From Holophagales bacterium (lineage in GTDB: Bacteria; Acidobacteriota; Thermoanaerobaculia; Multivoradales; JAGPDF01): 64,000 nucleotides of DNA. Below the pieces are notes generated by a model. It did not search any database. It was not told where the DNA came from and saw only the letters and a list, made by a program, of their open reading frames with translations. The stretch lies in assembly GCA_016699405.1 (NCBI GenBank), contig CP064972.1, positions 1,953,501-2,017,500 of the forward strand. Direction: 5' to 3'. The translations under genes and the position numbers were made by a program. Each line of letters opens with the position of its first letter. Positions within the stretch are counted from its first letter, which is position 1. Below, one piece after another: positions 34,764 to 45,198 of the stretch.

Positions 34764-35630
34764 ATGAAGCCCTCTCGTGGTTCGTTGCTGGCCGCAGTCT
34801 TCTCGATGGTGGTCGCCGCCGGCGCTGGCGCCGATGCGCAGCTGTCCGCCCGGACGGCCCCGGGGCCGGCGGCGGGGCGGCCGGTCGTGCTCTTCGACGA
34901 AGGGCACGACCAGCGCTTCCGGGTCGGCAGCCGTGGCGCTCTCGACCTGTCCCGGCTCGGGGCCTTCTTCTCCTCGGCCGGCGGCCAGGTCGACGCGACG
35001 GCGTCGAAGATCACTCCGGAGGGGCTGGCGAAGGCCGAGGTCCTGGTGGTCAGCGGGGCGTTCCGCCCGATTGCGCCCGACGAGATCGAAGCGGTCCTCG
35101 GGTTCCTCGACCGTGGCGGCCGGCTCGCCGTCCTCCTGCACATCGCCCCGCCGGTCGCCGACCTCCTGCACCGGCTCGGTGTCTCGGTGTCGAATGGGAT
35201 CCTGCGCGAGGAGGGCGCAGCGATCGGCGGGGAGGCGATCAACCTCACGGTGAGTCGACTCGCGACGCATCCGGTCAACGCCGGCCTCGCGAGCTTCGGG
35301 ATCTTCGGCAGTTGGGCGCTCCTGCCGACGGCCACGGGCGTCACGGCGCTCGCGGAGACCGGACCGCAGGCGTGGGTCGACCTGAACCGGTCGGGCACCT
35401 TCGAGAAGGGCGACGCACGGCAGCGCTTCGCCGTCGCGTTGGTGGGGCAGCGCGGTGCCGGCCGCTTCGTCGTCTTCGGCGACGACGCGGTCTTTCAGAA
35501 CCAGATCCTGGCCGAACGCGTCGACAACCGGCGACTGGCCGGCAACCTGGCTCGGTGGTTGGTGCTCCGGCAGCCGGCCGCCACGCTGGCGCTGCGAGGC
35601 TCTCCGAGCGTCGACCCGACGGCTCGTTGA
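34764..35630 (+). CDS. Exported GATase/DUF4350-like protein
   Basis: A 288-residue protein with a signal peptide (about residues 1-25). The mature part has the alpha/beta pattern of the DUF4350/ABC-type gliding (GldG-like) or class I glutamine amidotransferase-like fold: VVLFDEGHDQRF, LVVSGAFRPIAPDEIEAVLGFLDRGGRLAVLL, and VVFGDDAVFQNQIL near the end. No catalytic Cys-His-Glu triad is visible, so it is probably a binding protein. It is divergent from the IPTL-CTERM operon across 142 bp and convergent with the fused ResB-CcsA gene. Its function is unknown. Confidence 0.65.
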   Translation: MKPSRGSLLAAVFSMVVAAGAGADAQLSARTAPGPAAGRPVVLFDEGHDQRFRVGSRGALDLSRLGAFFSSAGGQVDATASKITPEGLAKAEVLVVSGAFRPIAPDEIEAVLGFLDRGGRLAVLLHIAPPVADLLHRLGVSVSNGILREEGAAIGGEAINLTVSRLATHPVNAGLASFGIFGSWALLPTATGVTALAETGPQAWVDLNRSGTFEKGDARQRFAVALVGQRGAGRFVVFGDDAVFQNQILAERVDNRRLAGNLARWLVLRQPAATLALRGSPSVDPTAR

Positions 35631-35638
35631 GGGGCGCG

Positions 35639-35662
35639 CCCGCCCTCCGTGCGGAGGGCGGG
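35639..35662. terminator. Bidirectional hairpin terminator
   Basis: CCCGCCCTCCG (35639-35649) pairs perfectly with CGGAGGGCGGG (35652-35662), an 11-bp stem with a tight loop, located between the convergent genes ending at 35630 and 35682. No T-tract. Confidence 0.65.
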
Positions 35663-35681
35663 GGTCGGCTCGTCGGACCTC

Positions 35682-37985
35682 TCAGGCGAGGTCGGGGGTC
35701 CCGGCGAGGCGCCGCCGGTGAGCCAGCACGCCGGCGGTGAGGAAGACGGCCTCGACCAGGGCGACGATCAGCATGATGCGAACCAGGTTCGAGCTGCCGA
35801 ACCCGTAGGAGTGGAGCCCCGAGGCCAGCACGAAGTTGACCCCGAGGTAGGTCATCAAGATCGTCCAGAAGGCGGCGATCGACCAGGCGGCGACGGCGAA
35901 GCTCTGGATCTGTCCGTCGCTGCGGGCGTGCAGGATCGCCATGTAGGCCAGGAACGCCACGAGCGACCAGACCTCCTTGGGATCCCAGCCCCAGTAGCGT
36001 CCCCACGACGAAGCAGCCCAGATCGACCCGGTGAGAATCCCGGTGAGCAGCAGGATCGAGCCGACGTGGGTGTACCAGTAGAGCATCTCGCTCCAGCGCG
36101 TGGCGAGGTCACGACGCGCCGGCGCGAAGATCTCGGCGCCGACCACGAGGTGGCCGAACAGGGTGACGATCGCCAGGCAGGCGTAGCCGATCATGATGAT
36201 CGGCACGTGGATGGCGAGCCACGGCGTGCCCGAGAGCACCGGCGGCATCGGGTGGATGAACGGATCGATCGGCAGCAGGTCGAGAAGCGCGGTGGCGAGC
36301 GCCGACATCGCAGCGGCGTTGAACAGCAGCATGCGGTTCCTCAGCGCGATGCCGAGGATGCCGACGAGCGCCACGCCCCAGCCGAGGAAGAGCATCGACT
36401 CGTACATGTTCGACGCGGGAACACGCCCGGCGATCTGCCAGCGGGTGGCGAGCCCCCAGGTCAGCACGGCGAAGCCGGCGAGATGAGCGATGCGGGCGAC
36501 CCACTCGAGGCGCCAGCGGTCGCGCTCGAGCGTGAACGCCGCCGCGAGAGCGGCCGGGACAAGCAGCAGCCAGCCGAGGCGAGTGGGCCGGCGTGCGTTG
36601 TAGCCGATCTCGCGGTCGATCGCGTCGCCGGTCGGGTAGTGGGCCGGGGCGTTGGCCCGCACCTGGGATTCGAGGGCGGCGAGGGCGGCGGCGCTCCGCG
36701 CGCCGGTCGGGACCTGCCAGGCGCCGTTGGGGTCGGCGGCGGGCAGAGCGCGGATCGCTTCGCCGCGGAAGTAGGCGTCGAGCACACCGAGCCGCTCCTC
36801 GGCGGCCATCAACTCCTTCTCCTCGGCCGTCGGCTTGGCCTCGTCGGCGTCGAGCCGGGCGTGCATTTGCCGCGACGCGGCGAGCAGCGACTGGCTCTCG
36901 ACGAGCGAACGGAACGAGGTGTAGCGCGTTCCCTGGGGCAACCCGGCGACCTGGGCCACCTCGGCGGAGACCTTGACGATCGGCTCGTTCGACCAGCCCT
37001 GCGGATCGGCGCTCCAGCCGAGGGCCATCGCCACCGGATCGATGCCGGGCCAGGCGCGCTTGCCGGTGACCTTGCGCACCCCTTCGCGAGCCTGCGTGTC
37101 GAAGGGCATCGTGCGGCCGTCGTGCTGCACCGGCAGCGTGCGCACGCGCGCCGCGGAGGCGGCGTCGGGAATCTGGGCTCCATCGGCGGGTGACACGGCG
37201 GCGAGGCCGAGCACGGCCAGCACGACCGCTCCCGCGCGCGCCGCCAGGCCACGCGACGTCCCGCGCGCCTGCATCTGCTGGGCTTCGCGGTGCTGTGCGA
37301 GACGGGTGACGAAGACGACGATCATTCCGGCCACCAGCAGGACGTAGCCGAGGAAGACGATCGCCTGGCCGGGGTCGCGAGAAACCGAGAGGATCGTCGC
37401 TTCGCGGCCGTTCTCGATCTGGTAGCTGCTCTGGAAGAACTCGTAGCCGCCGTAGGTGAGCGGCTTGTTCATCTCGATGACCGCGGCGTGCTCGCCAGCG
37501 GCCGGGTCGACCACCGTCACCCGGCTGCGGAACATCGACGGCATCATCGTGCCCGGGTAGCGGTCGATCTCGAAGGAGTCGACCCGCACCACGAACGGCA
37601 GGTCGAAGCTCTTCGCTCCGCCCGGTGCGGCGTCGCGCAGGAAGACCTTCGCGGAGCTCTGACCCTCCCAGATCGGCAACTGACCCTCGACCTTGAAGAC
37701 CGCCGTCGTCAGCGCGCCGCCGAGGATGATCAGCATCGACAGGTGGGTGACGGCGAAGCCGACCCGATAGCGGTTCTGCGGCCAGCGGTCGATGAGCGCG
37801 GCGATCAGGTTGAGCGCGAAAAGCCCCTGCAGCGCGAAGAACCACGGGGCGTAGTAGATCGAGCGCGCCTGCTCGGCGCCTTTCAACGACTCGAGAATGG
37901 TCCCCGCCGACAGCACGACCGCGATCAGCAGCACCAGCACCACGGTCAGCTTCAACGAGCCCAAAGTCTGAATTGCCTTGGTCAC
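35682..37985 (-). CDS. Fused ResB-CcsA cytochrome c synthetase (CcsBA)
   Basis: A 767-residue fusion. The N-terminal ResB part (about 1-270) opens with a membrane helix (LKLTVVLVLLIAVVLSAGTILESLKG) and contains a periplasmic beta-domain (MIILGGALTTAVFKVEGQLPI, then NGREATILSVSRDPG). A long extracytoplasmic linker (about 270-470) leads to the CcsA part (about 480-755) with the WWD motif SWGRYWGWDPKEVW near residue 658. Such fusions act alone as System II cytochrome c synthases in epsilonproteobacteria and Bacteroidota. It is the second System II machine in the window, placed beside the conduit/filament locus while the split version lies beside the 14-haem operon. Confidence 0.92.
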   Translation of the reverse strand: MTKAIQTLGSLKLTVVLVLLIAVVLSAGTILESLKGAEQARSIYYAPWFFALQGLFALNLIAALIDRWPQNRYRVGFAVTHLSMLIILGGALTTAVFKVEGQLPIWEGQSSAKVFLRDAAPGGAKSFDLPFVVRVDSFEIDRYPGTMMPSMFRSRVTVVDPAAGEHAAVIEMNKPLTYGGYEFFQSSYQIENGREATILSVSRDPGQAIVFLGYVLLVAGMIVVFVTRLAQHREAQQMQARGTSRGLAARAGAVVLAVLGLAAVSPADGAQIPDAASAARVRTLPVQHDGRTMPFDTQAREGVRKVTGKRAWPGIDPVAMALGWSADPQGWSNEPIVKVSAEVAQVAGLPQGTRYTSFRSLVESQSLLAASRQMHARLDADEAKPTAEEKELMAAEERLGVLDAYFRGEAIRALPAADPNGAWQVPTGARSAAALAALESQVRANAPAHYPTGDAIDREIGYNARRPTRLGWLLLVPAALAAAFTLERDRWRLEWVARIAHLAGFAVLTWGLATRWQIAGRVPASNMYESMLFLGWGVALVGILGIALRNRMLLFNAAAMSALATALLDLLPIDPFIHPMPPVLSGTPWLAIHVPIIMIGYACLAIVTLFGHLVVGAEIFAPARRDLATRWSEMLYWYTHVGSILLLTGILTGSIWAASSWGRYWGWDPKEVWSLVAFLAYMAILHARSDGQIQSFAVAAWSIAAFWTILMTYLGVNFVLASGLHSYGFGSSNLVRIMLIVALVEAVFLTAGVLAHRRRLAGTPDLA

Positions 37986-38074
37986 GACGGCCTCCTCGCC
38001 TTCAAAGGGTGAAGCATATCGTCCGGAGGGCTCAGCGGGGCAGCCTCTGCTCCGCGAGGGTGGGGGCGCTGGCG

Positions 38075-38080
38075 TATAGT
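38075..38080 (+). promoter_or_regulatory. Putative -10 element (TATAGT), leaderless arrangement
   Basis: TATAGT lies 8 nt before the GTG start of the sensor kinase, with no ribosome-binding site between, so transcription would begin at or within a base or two of the start codon. Confidence 0.4.
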
Positions 38081-38088
38081 CGCCGGCC

Positions 38089-39624
38089 GTGACGCAACGT
38101 CCTGCGGGCCCCCGGAAGGGCGGTCGGAGCGACTGGCGGGTCGACCCGGCGCGCTTCCGCCTGCTCGCGGTGATGGTGCCGCTGCATCTCCTGGCCTTCC
38201 TGGCGCTCTACCTGACCGCGGTGCGGCTCCTAGAGGACGCCTACGGGCGGGCCGGCATCGAGGGAGCCCGCCAGCGGCTCGATCATGCCGTCCAGGAGAT
38301 GCCGTTCTTCGTGCCGCAAGGGCATGCCGGCCGCAACCCCCATCTCTTCGTCCACGCCCTGGCGGCGCATCGCGACATCGACCTGCAGCTCTTCGACCGG
38401 CACGGCCATCCGCTCGGCGTCGGCGTGCTGCCGCCGTCGGCGTTCGTGCCCGACGTCCGCGAGTTCCTCGCCTCGGGACGCCCCGAGCAGGTCTGGATCG
38501 AGCGGTGGGGCCAGCGCGACATCGTCCAGGGGCTCACCCGTCTCACCTCGGGACCCACCTGCACGCCGTGCCACGCGGCCGGCGAGCCGCTCGGCGCGGC
38601 CGCGATGCGCCTCGACTTCACCGCTCCGCTCGCCGCGATGCGCGGCAGTCTGCGGTTCAAGCTGGCCCTGTTGGTCGCCGCCTGGGCAGGCCTCCTCGGC
38701 CTGACCGGCGCGCTCGTGCGGCGGACGGTTCAACGCTCGGGGGCGCGCTTGCGCGCCGACCTCGATGCGGCAGAGCGCGGTCGTCAGCAGGACACGCCGG
38801 CACGCGGCCTCTGGGTTCTCGATCCGGTGTCGGCGGAGATCCACCGCTCGCTGCGCGAGTTCCTCGCTCGCCGCCGGGAGCACGAGGCCGAGGTGGCGTC
38901 TCGTCTGGCGCACGTCGACCAGCTCGCCCATCTCGGCGAGCTCGCCGCCGGGCTCGCCCACGAGATCAAGAACCCGCTGGCCGGAATCCAGGGGGCGCTC
39001 GAAGTGCTGCGCGACGACGTGGGGGAGGACGCGGACCGGGTCCATCTCTACGAGGAGATGCTCGCCGAGCTGCGGCGCGTCAACGTCATTCTCCAGCGCC
39101 TCCTCGAGTCGGGGAGGCCGGCGCCGTTGCGGGTGATCGACGTCGACCCCGCGACGCTGGTGCGCGACACGGTCGACCTGCTGGCACCGGGCATGCGGCG
39201 CAAAGGCGTGCAGCTCTCGGCCGAGCTCGCGCCGGAGCTGCCGGTCCTCCGCGTGGACCCGGCGAAGATCCGGCAGGTGCTGGTCAATCTGATCCAGAAC
39301 GCCGCCGAGGCGATGCGCGGCGGCGGCGAGGTCACGGTGCGGGCGAGCTGTCTGCTCTCGGCCGGCGAGGTCGTGCTCGAGGTGGCGGACAACGGTCCGG
39401 GCATCGTGGCGGGCGACCTCGAACGGATCTTCCAGCCGTTCTTCACCACGAAGTTCACCGGGACCGGTCTCGGGTTGGCCATCTCCAAGTCGCTCGTCGA
39501 GCAGCACGGCGGCCGGATCGAGGTCGACTCCGAGCCCGGTCGTGGAACACGGATGTTCGTCTTCTTCCCCTGCCCGGTCGCTCTGGCGAGCGAGCCGACG
39601 GGCGAAGGAGAGGAGAGGAGATAG
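38089..39624 (+). CDS. Sensor histidine kinase with extracytoplasmic c-haem motif
   Basis: A 511-residue membrane kinase. Two transmembrane helices (about 22-47 and 190-213) flank a periplasmic domain of about 140 residues. That domain contains one CXXCH site (TCTPCHAAG) near residue 158, as in DUF3365/Tll0287-like haem sensors. The cytosolic part has a HisKA domain with phospho-acceptor His near residue 289 (LAHEIKNPLAG) and a HATPase with NAAEAM, DNGPGI and GTGLGLAISKS. Covalent haem in a sensor domain usually means redox or gas sensing. It is followed 4 bp later by an NtrC-type regulator, and both precede the multihaem locus, so it probably controls cytochrome expression. Confidence 0.9.
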   Translation: MTQRPAGPRKGGRSDWRVDPARFRLLAVMVPLHLLAFLALYLTAVRLLEDAYGRAGIEGARQRLDHAVQEMPFFVPQGHAGRNPHLFVHALAAHRDIDLQLFDRHGHPLGVGVLPPSAFVPDVREFLASGRPEQVWIERWGQRDIVQGLTRLTSGPTCTPCHAAGEPLGAAAMRLDFTAPLAAMRGSLRFKLALLVAAWAGLLGLTGALVRRTVQRSGARLRADLDAAERGRQQDTPARGLWVLDPVSAEIHRSLREFLARRREHEAEVASRLAHVDQLAHLGELAAGLAHEIKNPLAGIQGALEVLRDDVGEDADRVHLYEEMLAELRRVNVILQRLLESGRPAPLRVIDVDPATLVRDTVDLLAPGMRRKGVQLSAELAPELPVLRVDPAKIRQVLVNLIQNAAEAMRGGGEVTVRASCLLSAGEVVLEVADNGPGIVAGDLERIFQPFFTTKFTGTGLGLAISKSLVEQHGGRIEVDSEPGRGTRMFVFFPCPVALASEPTGEGEERR

Positions 39625-39628
39625 GCGG

Positions 39629-41023
<1,395 letters not shown>

Positions 41024-41036
41024 CCCCTGCCTGCCC

Positions 41037-41057
41037 GGGTAGGTTGTACGCCTACCC
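41037..41057. promoter_or_regulatory. Operator-like inverted repeat overlapping a -10-like hexamer
   Basis: GGGTAGG (41037-41043), TTGTACG, CCTACCC (41051-41057): perfect 7-bp arms just after the regulator's stop. TACCCT (41053-41058) inside the right arm could be a -10 element, so the repeat may be an operator or the terminator hairpin of the two-component operon. Confidence 0.35.
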
Positions 41058-41330
41058 TGACGGCCGGGTTCGGCCGCAAAGGGGCTGCGTGATATCCCCC
41101 AGTCGCTGGGGAAAAGCGCCCGTGAAATTCCGACAGTCGATGGGGGACCGACGCCGGGCATCGCCGGTCGGGCACGGTTGCGGCGTTGCCAAGGCCCGTT
41201 TAAACGGGCCTTTGGCGCCACTCTCGAGATCGAGTCGCAGACGGAGGCGCCGACATCTTCAGTGATGGAAGGGCGGGCACGGGCCTTGCTCTTCGACCGG
41301 CGAGGCATTCCCCAGAGGAGACTCGACAAC
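41058..41330 (+). promoter_or_regulatory. Hairpin-rich leader ahead of the multihaem locus
   Basis: No gene is seen in the 307 bp between the response regulator and the 1259-residue cytochrome. The interval has several perfect stems: CGGCCG-GGTT-CGGCCG (41061-41076), CCCCAG-TCG-CTGGGG (41097-41111), CCGA..CCGG/CCGG.TCGG (41148-41171), and a 22-nt perfect palindrome, AAGGCCCGTTTAAACGGGCC plus TT (41191-41212). GAGGAG at about 41316-41321 is the ribosome site. The series could be a riboswitch, an attenuator or protein-binding sites. It does not match the cyclic-di-GMP (GEMM) or cobalamin consensus on inspection. Confidence 0.4.
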
Positions 41331-44300
41331 ATGAACCTGACCCCCAAGAGCCGCATGAAGACGACGATCTTCATGGCGCTGCTCGCGCTGGCCGTCGCCG
41401 GAAGCGCGGTGGCCCAGATCCGTTATCTCGACGACGGCGCGATTCCGAACAACCGTGGCGGCTGGGACCTCCCGCCGCAGGGCACCTGTCCGGCCGGAGC
41501 TGCCAACAGCTACACCGGCATCGACACCCGCCCCGAGTGCGTTGCCCTGCGCCTGAACATCGTGCAGGCGAGCTGCACCAGCGGGAACAACCTTTCGTGG
41601 ACCACCAGCGGCGTCTGCAACGACCTCGTGAACACCACGCAGGTCACCTGCGAGCTGGCGCCGGACCGTCTCTGGAACCCGGGCACCAGCACCTGCGCCG
41701 TCGTGATGATGGACGACGACCGCAACAACGTGGTCTGCGCCCAGCACGGCGGCACGTGGGTCACCACCGGTACCTGCACCGGCAGCTGGATCATGCCGGC
41801 TCGCACCGCCTATCAGCCGACCCTGCTCTCCGGCAACGGCGCTGGCGACCAGTGCCTGCGCTGCCACAACGACGTCACGCAGTACAACGGCCCGCGCGTC
41901 CGCGACACCGAGGACACCCTCTACATGGGCCACAAGAACATGGCCCGCAAGGTCGGCGTCTGCAGCGATCGCAACTACGCCAGCGAGACGGCCTGCACCA
42001 CCGCCGGTCAGACCTGGTCGTACCAGAAGAAGGGCGGCCCGCCGTTCTCCTGCAGCAACGCGCTCTACACCGACGAGGAGTCGTGCGAGCAGAACGGCGC
42101 CACCTGGGATCCCGAGGAGTATCACGCCACCGATACCGGCCAAGTGTTCGACTGGCCGAACGGTAACGTCGATGTCTCGGGGACCCCGCGCCGGGTGAAG
42201 TGGATCTACGGCGACTGGCTCGCCGCCCTGCCGCGCGCCATCTACGAAGCGCCGGCGGCGACGACCAAGACCTGCACCAACCCGCTCTACACCACCCAGG
42301 CGACCTGCGAAGCCAACAGCGGCACGTGGGTGTTCAACGCCGGCGCCTCGTACTCCTGCGGCCGTTGCCACACCACCGGCTGGTCGAGCGACGCGACGAT
42401 CAACGCGAGCAAGGAGCCCGAGAAGTCGTTCCCCGGCGTGACCTGGGATCGCAACTCGAGCGCCGGCTTCGGCGTCGTCAACCTGACCGGCGGCGTTTCG
42501 GGCGATGGCAACAAGTATTCGTCCTGGGACGTCTGGGGCATCAGCTGCACGCGGTGCCACAACTCGGTCGTCGACATGAGCCTCGTATCGTGCGGCGGGC
42601 TGGTCCAGGCCACCTGCACCACGCTCGGCGGCTCCTGGAGCTCGCCGAACTGCTCGAACATCTCGCCCACGGCCTGCACGACAAACGGCGGAACGATCAA
42701 CAACTACGTGGCCCCGAGCGGTCGCTCGAGCCATCACAACAACCTGACCGCGGCCGATGCCGGCGGCGGTGTCTGCACGAAGACGGACTACACGAGCGAG
42801 TCGACCTGCACGGGTGCCGGTGGCTCCTGGCTGACCGCCTGCAGCGTGAACCCGACGGCTGGCGTCTGCACCTACGGCGCGGCGACCTCGGCCAACTGCA
42901 CGACCGCCGGCGGAAGCTGGTTTGCCGTCGCGGGTTGGTGCAGCAACGCCTTCTACACCACGCAGGCGACCTGCACGGCCAACGCCTACACCTGGCAGGA
43001 CGGCTGGTGCACCACGGCCGACGCGATCGGCACCTGCTCGGGCGGCTCGGGCAACACCGCCAAGACCTGGCGTGCGAACGGCACCCAGGCTTCGTGCCAG
43101 GTGGCGAGCGCGACCTGGTCGTATTCGAAGTGCTCGCTCGAAGGCTTCTGCAACAAGGGCACGAACGTCACCGACAAGGCCACCTGTGACGGCCTCGGCG
43201 GCCAGTTCGCCTACGCCACCGACATCATCCGTTGCGACGACGCCGGCGGCACCTGGACCGGCAGCAACTCGACGCGCGGCCAGATCATCACCCGGCTGTG
43301 CATGGACTGCCACCGCCAGGAGACGAGCGGCGTGCCGTACGCCAACACGGGCACCTCGGCGCAGCCGGATCTCAGCCTGTCGAATCCCGGCACCTACGTG
43401 AAGGTCGGTCCGTACCACGGCTCGATCGTCCCGGTCAGCCACCCGCACGGCAATCAGTTCCTGAACAGCCCGCACGCGCGGTTCAGCGGCACCTTCAACC
43501 AGATCGCCACCGCGAAGAACTACTCGGGCTACAACAGCTACTTCATGTTCGACGGCGAGGCGGCCAACACCGGAAACGGCTGCACCGGCTGCCACGACGT
43601 TCACGCCTCCACGGTGGCGAGCGAGACGGCGATCCACGAGGAGTGCACCGAGTGCCACGCCGGCCCGTACGCCGTGTCGCTCACCAAGATCAAGCACGGT
43701 GGTGGCCCGGGGACGCCGCTCGAGAACATGGCGACCAAGCCGGCCGAGGCCTGCGAGGTTTGCCACATGCCGGAAGGGCTGCACCTCTGGCGCATCAACA
43801 CTTCGGCTTCGTACTCGACCTTCCCGGCGGCGGCTCTCACCGCGACCGTGAACGCGAGCACGTATCCGGAGACCTCGTCCTGGGGCACGAAGAACGACGC
43901 GGTCTGGGTCGACGTCGACCACGCCTGCGGTCAGTGCCATGGCGGCGGCTCGAGCTACCTCGCCACCACCGGCACCACGGTCTCGGGTTCGAACGTCGTG
44001 ACGGTGCCGAGCACGGCCGGCCTGGCGGTTGGCCAGCGCGTGCGGATCACCGGCGCGGGCGCCCTTTATTACGACGACCTGGGCGTCGGCCGTCGCGAGG
44101 ACCTCGACAGCTACATCGGCACGATCCCGAGCTCGACCACCTTCACGCTGAACAACGGGACGGCGCCGCTCTCCATCAGCAACACGCCGGTGGTGCAGAA
44201 CGCGACGAAGAACGGTGCGCTCTACCGCACCAAGGCTGCGCTCGCGGTGCTCGCCTTCGGCATGCACAGCGGTGCGAACACCAACCCGCCGACGCCGGCC

Positions 44301-45110
44301 TTTACCTACGCGCTGGCGCTGCCGGCCAAGCTCCACCTCGACGTCGATGCCACGACCTCCTACTGCGGCAACGGGGCGTGCACCAGCTTCGAGTGGAACT
44401 GGGGCGACGGGACGGCCAACACGGTGACCGCCGTGGCGACCGCCTCGCACGACTACGCGCCGAGCGTCAACGGCCGGATCGTCGTCACCCTGACGGCCTC
44501 CAAGGTCGGCATCGGTGGCTCGGTCTCGAAGACGATCGCGGTCGGCACCTCGCCGGCTCCGACGGTCGGGATCACCTGTGGCAACCTCGTCGTCGACCAG
44601 AACACCTGGGTGGCGACGATCACGGACAGCTCCGCGCTCACCAACATCAAGCAGGTGGTGGTGAACTGGGGTGACGGAACGGTGCTGACGAACCTGAAGA
44701 CTCCGTTCTCCAGTCCGCTCGTCGCCACGCACACCTTCCTGTCGCCGCCGTCGGCCGCGCTGCCGAGCGGCTTCCAGGTCCAGTACAAGGTGATCGACAC
44801 CAGCGGGCGCTTCGGAACGCTGACCTGCCCGGTCACGACGACGGATATCCACTACTTCTACGTCGCCGGCACGGTGCTCAACGGCGTCACGCCGGTGGCC
44901 TCGGCCGCCGTCACGTTGAAGCGCGGAGCGGCGATCGTCGGACAGGCCTTCACCAACGCCTCGGGGCAGTTCACCTTCGGCACGTTGGCGACTCCGACCC
45001 TGAAGCCCGGAAGCTACACGATCACGGTCACCAAGACCGGCTTGGTCTTCCCGTCGACGCCCCTGACGCTCGGGCCGAACAGCGGGGCCGTGAACATCCT
45101 GGCGAACTGA
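41331..45110 (+). CDS. Giant Cys-rich octahaem surface cytochrome with PKD and Cna-like domains
   Basis: A 1259-residue exported protein with a signal peptide ending GSAVAQ. It has eight CXXCH sites: CLRCH (residue 174), CGRCH (343), CTRCH (406), CMDCH (657), CTGCH, CTECH, CEVCH and CGQCH (751-870). Around and between the first four are about a dozen copies of a short repeat, C-x4-Y-T-x3-T/S-C-x3-G-x-x-W (for example CTNPLYTTQATCEANSGTW), supplying more than 30 further Cys. A PKD domain (about 990-1075; WNWGDGT) and a C-terminal carboxypeptidase-regulatory/Cna-like domain (about 1175-1259) follow. The abundance of paired Cys suggests disulfide-stapled modules outside the cell. It heads the conduit/filament locus after a structured leader. 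Confidence 0.88.
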   Translation: MNLTPKSRMKTTIFMALLALAVAGSAVAQIRYLDDGAIPNNRGGWDLPPQGTCPAGAANSYTGIDTRPECVALRLNIVQASCTSGNNLSWTTSGVCNDLVNTTQVTCELAPDRLWNPGTSTCAVVMMDDDRNNVVCAQHGGTWVTTGTCTGSWIMPARTAYQPTLLSGNGAGDQCLRCHNDVTQYNGPRVRDTEDTLYMGHKNMARKVGVCSDRNYASETACTTAGQTWSYQKKGGPPFSCSNALYTDEESCEQNGATWDPEEYHATDTGQVFDWPNGNVDVSGTPRRVKWIYGDWLAALPRAIYEAPAATTKTCTNPLYTTQATCEANSGTWVFNAGASYSCGRCHTTGWSSDATINASKEPEKSFPGVTWDRNSSAGFGVVNLTGGVSGDGNKYSSWDVWGISCTRCHNSVVDMSLVSCGGLVQATCTTLGGSWSSPNCSNISPTACTTNGGTINNYVAPSGRSSHHNNLTAADAGGGVCTKTDYTSESTCTGAGGSWLTACSVNPTAGVCTYGAATSANCTTAGGSWFAVAGWCSNAFYTTQATCTANAYTWQDGWCTTADAIGTCSGGSGNTAKTWRANGTQASCQVASATWSYSKCSLEGFCNKGTNVTDKATCDGLGGQFAYATDIIRCDDAGGTWTGSNSTRGQIITRLCMDCHRQETSGVPYANTGTSAQPDLSLSNPGTYVKVGPYHGSIVPVSHPHGNQFLNSPHARFSGTFNQIATAKNYSGYNSYFMFDGEAANTGNGCTGCHDVHASTVASETAIHEECTECHAGPYAVSLTKIKHGGGPGTPLENMATKPAEACEVCHMPEGLHLWRINTSASYSTFPAAALTATVNASTYPETSSWGTKNDAVWVDVDHACGQCHGGGSSYLATTGTTVSGSNVVTVPSTAGLAVGQRVRITGAGALYYDDLGVGRREDLDSYIGTIPSSTTFTLNNGTAPLSISNTPVVQNATKNGALYRTKAALAVLAFGMHSGANTNPPTPAFTYALALPAKLHLDVDATTSYCGNGACTSFEWNWGDGTANTVTAVATASHDYAPSVNGRIVVTLTASKVGIGGSVSKTIAVGTSPAPTVGITCGNLVVDQNTWVATITDSSALTNIKQVVVNWGDGTVLTNLKTPFSSPLVATHTFLSPPSAALPSGFQVQYKVIDTSGRFGTLTCPVTTTDIHYFYVAGTVLNGVTPVASAAVTLKRGAAIVGQAFTNASGQFTFGTLATPTLKPGSYTITVTKTGLVFPSTPLTLGPNSGAVNILAN

Positions 45111-45115
45111 AACCT

Positions 45116-45149
45116 GGCAGGGCGGCGGGAAAGCTCCCGCCGCCCTGCC
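45116..45149 (+). terminator. Perfect 15-bp hairpin before OmcE-like gene
   Basis: GGCAGGGCGGCGGGA (45116-45130) and TCCCGCCGCCCTGCC (45135-45149) form a perfect stem with loop AAGC, 5 nt after the octahaem stop. There is no T-tract, so it may be a terminator, an attenuator or a 3'-end stabiliser. Confidence 0.7.
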
Positions 45150-45198
45150 TTGCGATCCCGAACAGAGCTTGGAACCGAAGGATTACCGGAGGAAAGAA

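Noticed and set aside
41024..41330. Cyclic-di-GMP (GEMM) or cobalamin riboswitch before the cytochrome locus
   Set aside because: CCGCAAAGG and GTGAAATTCC echo parts of these consensus sequences, but the flanking conserved blocks and pairing order are missing.
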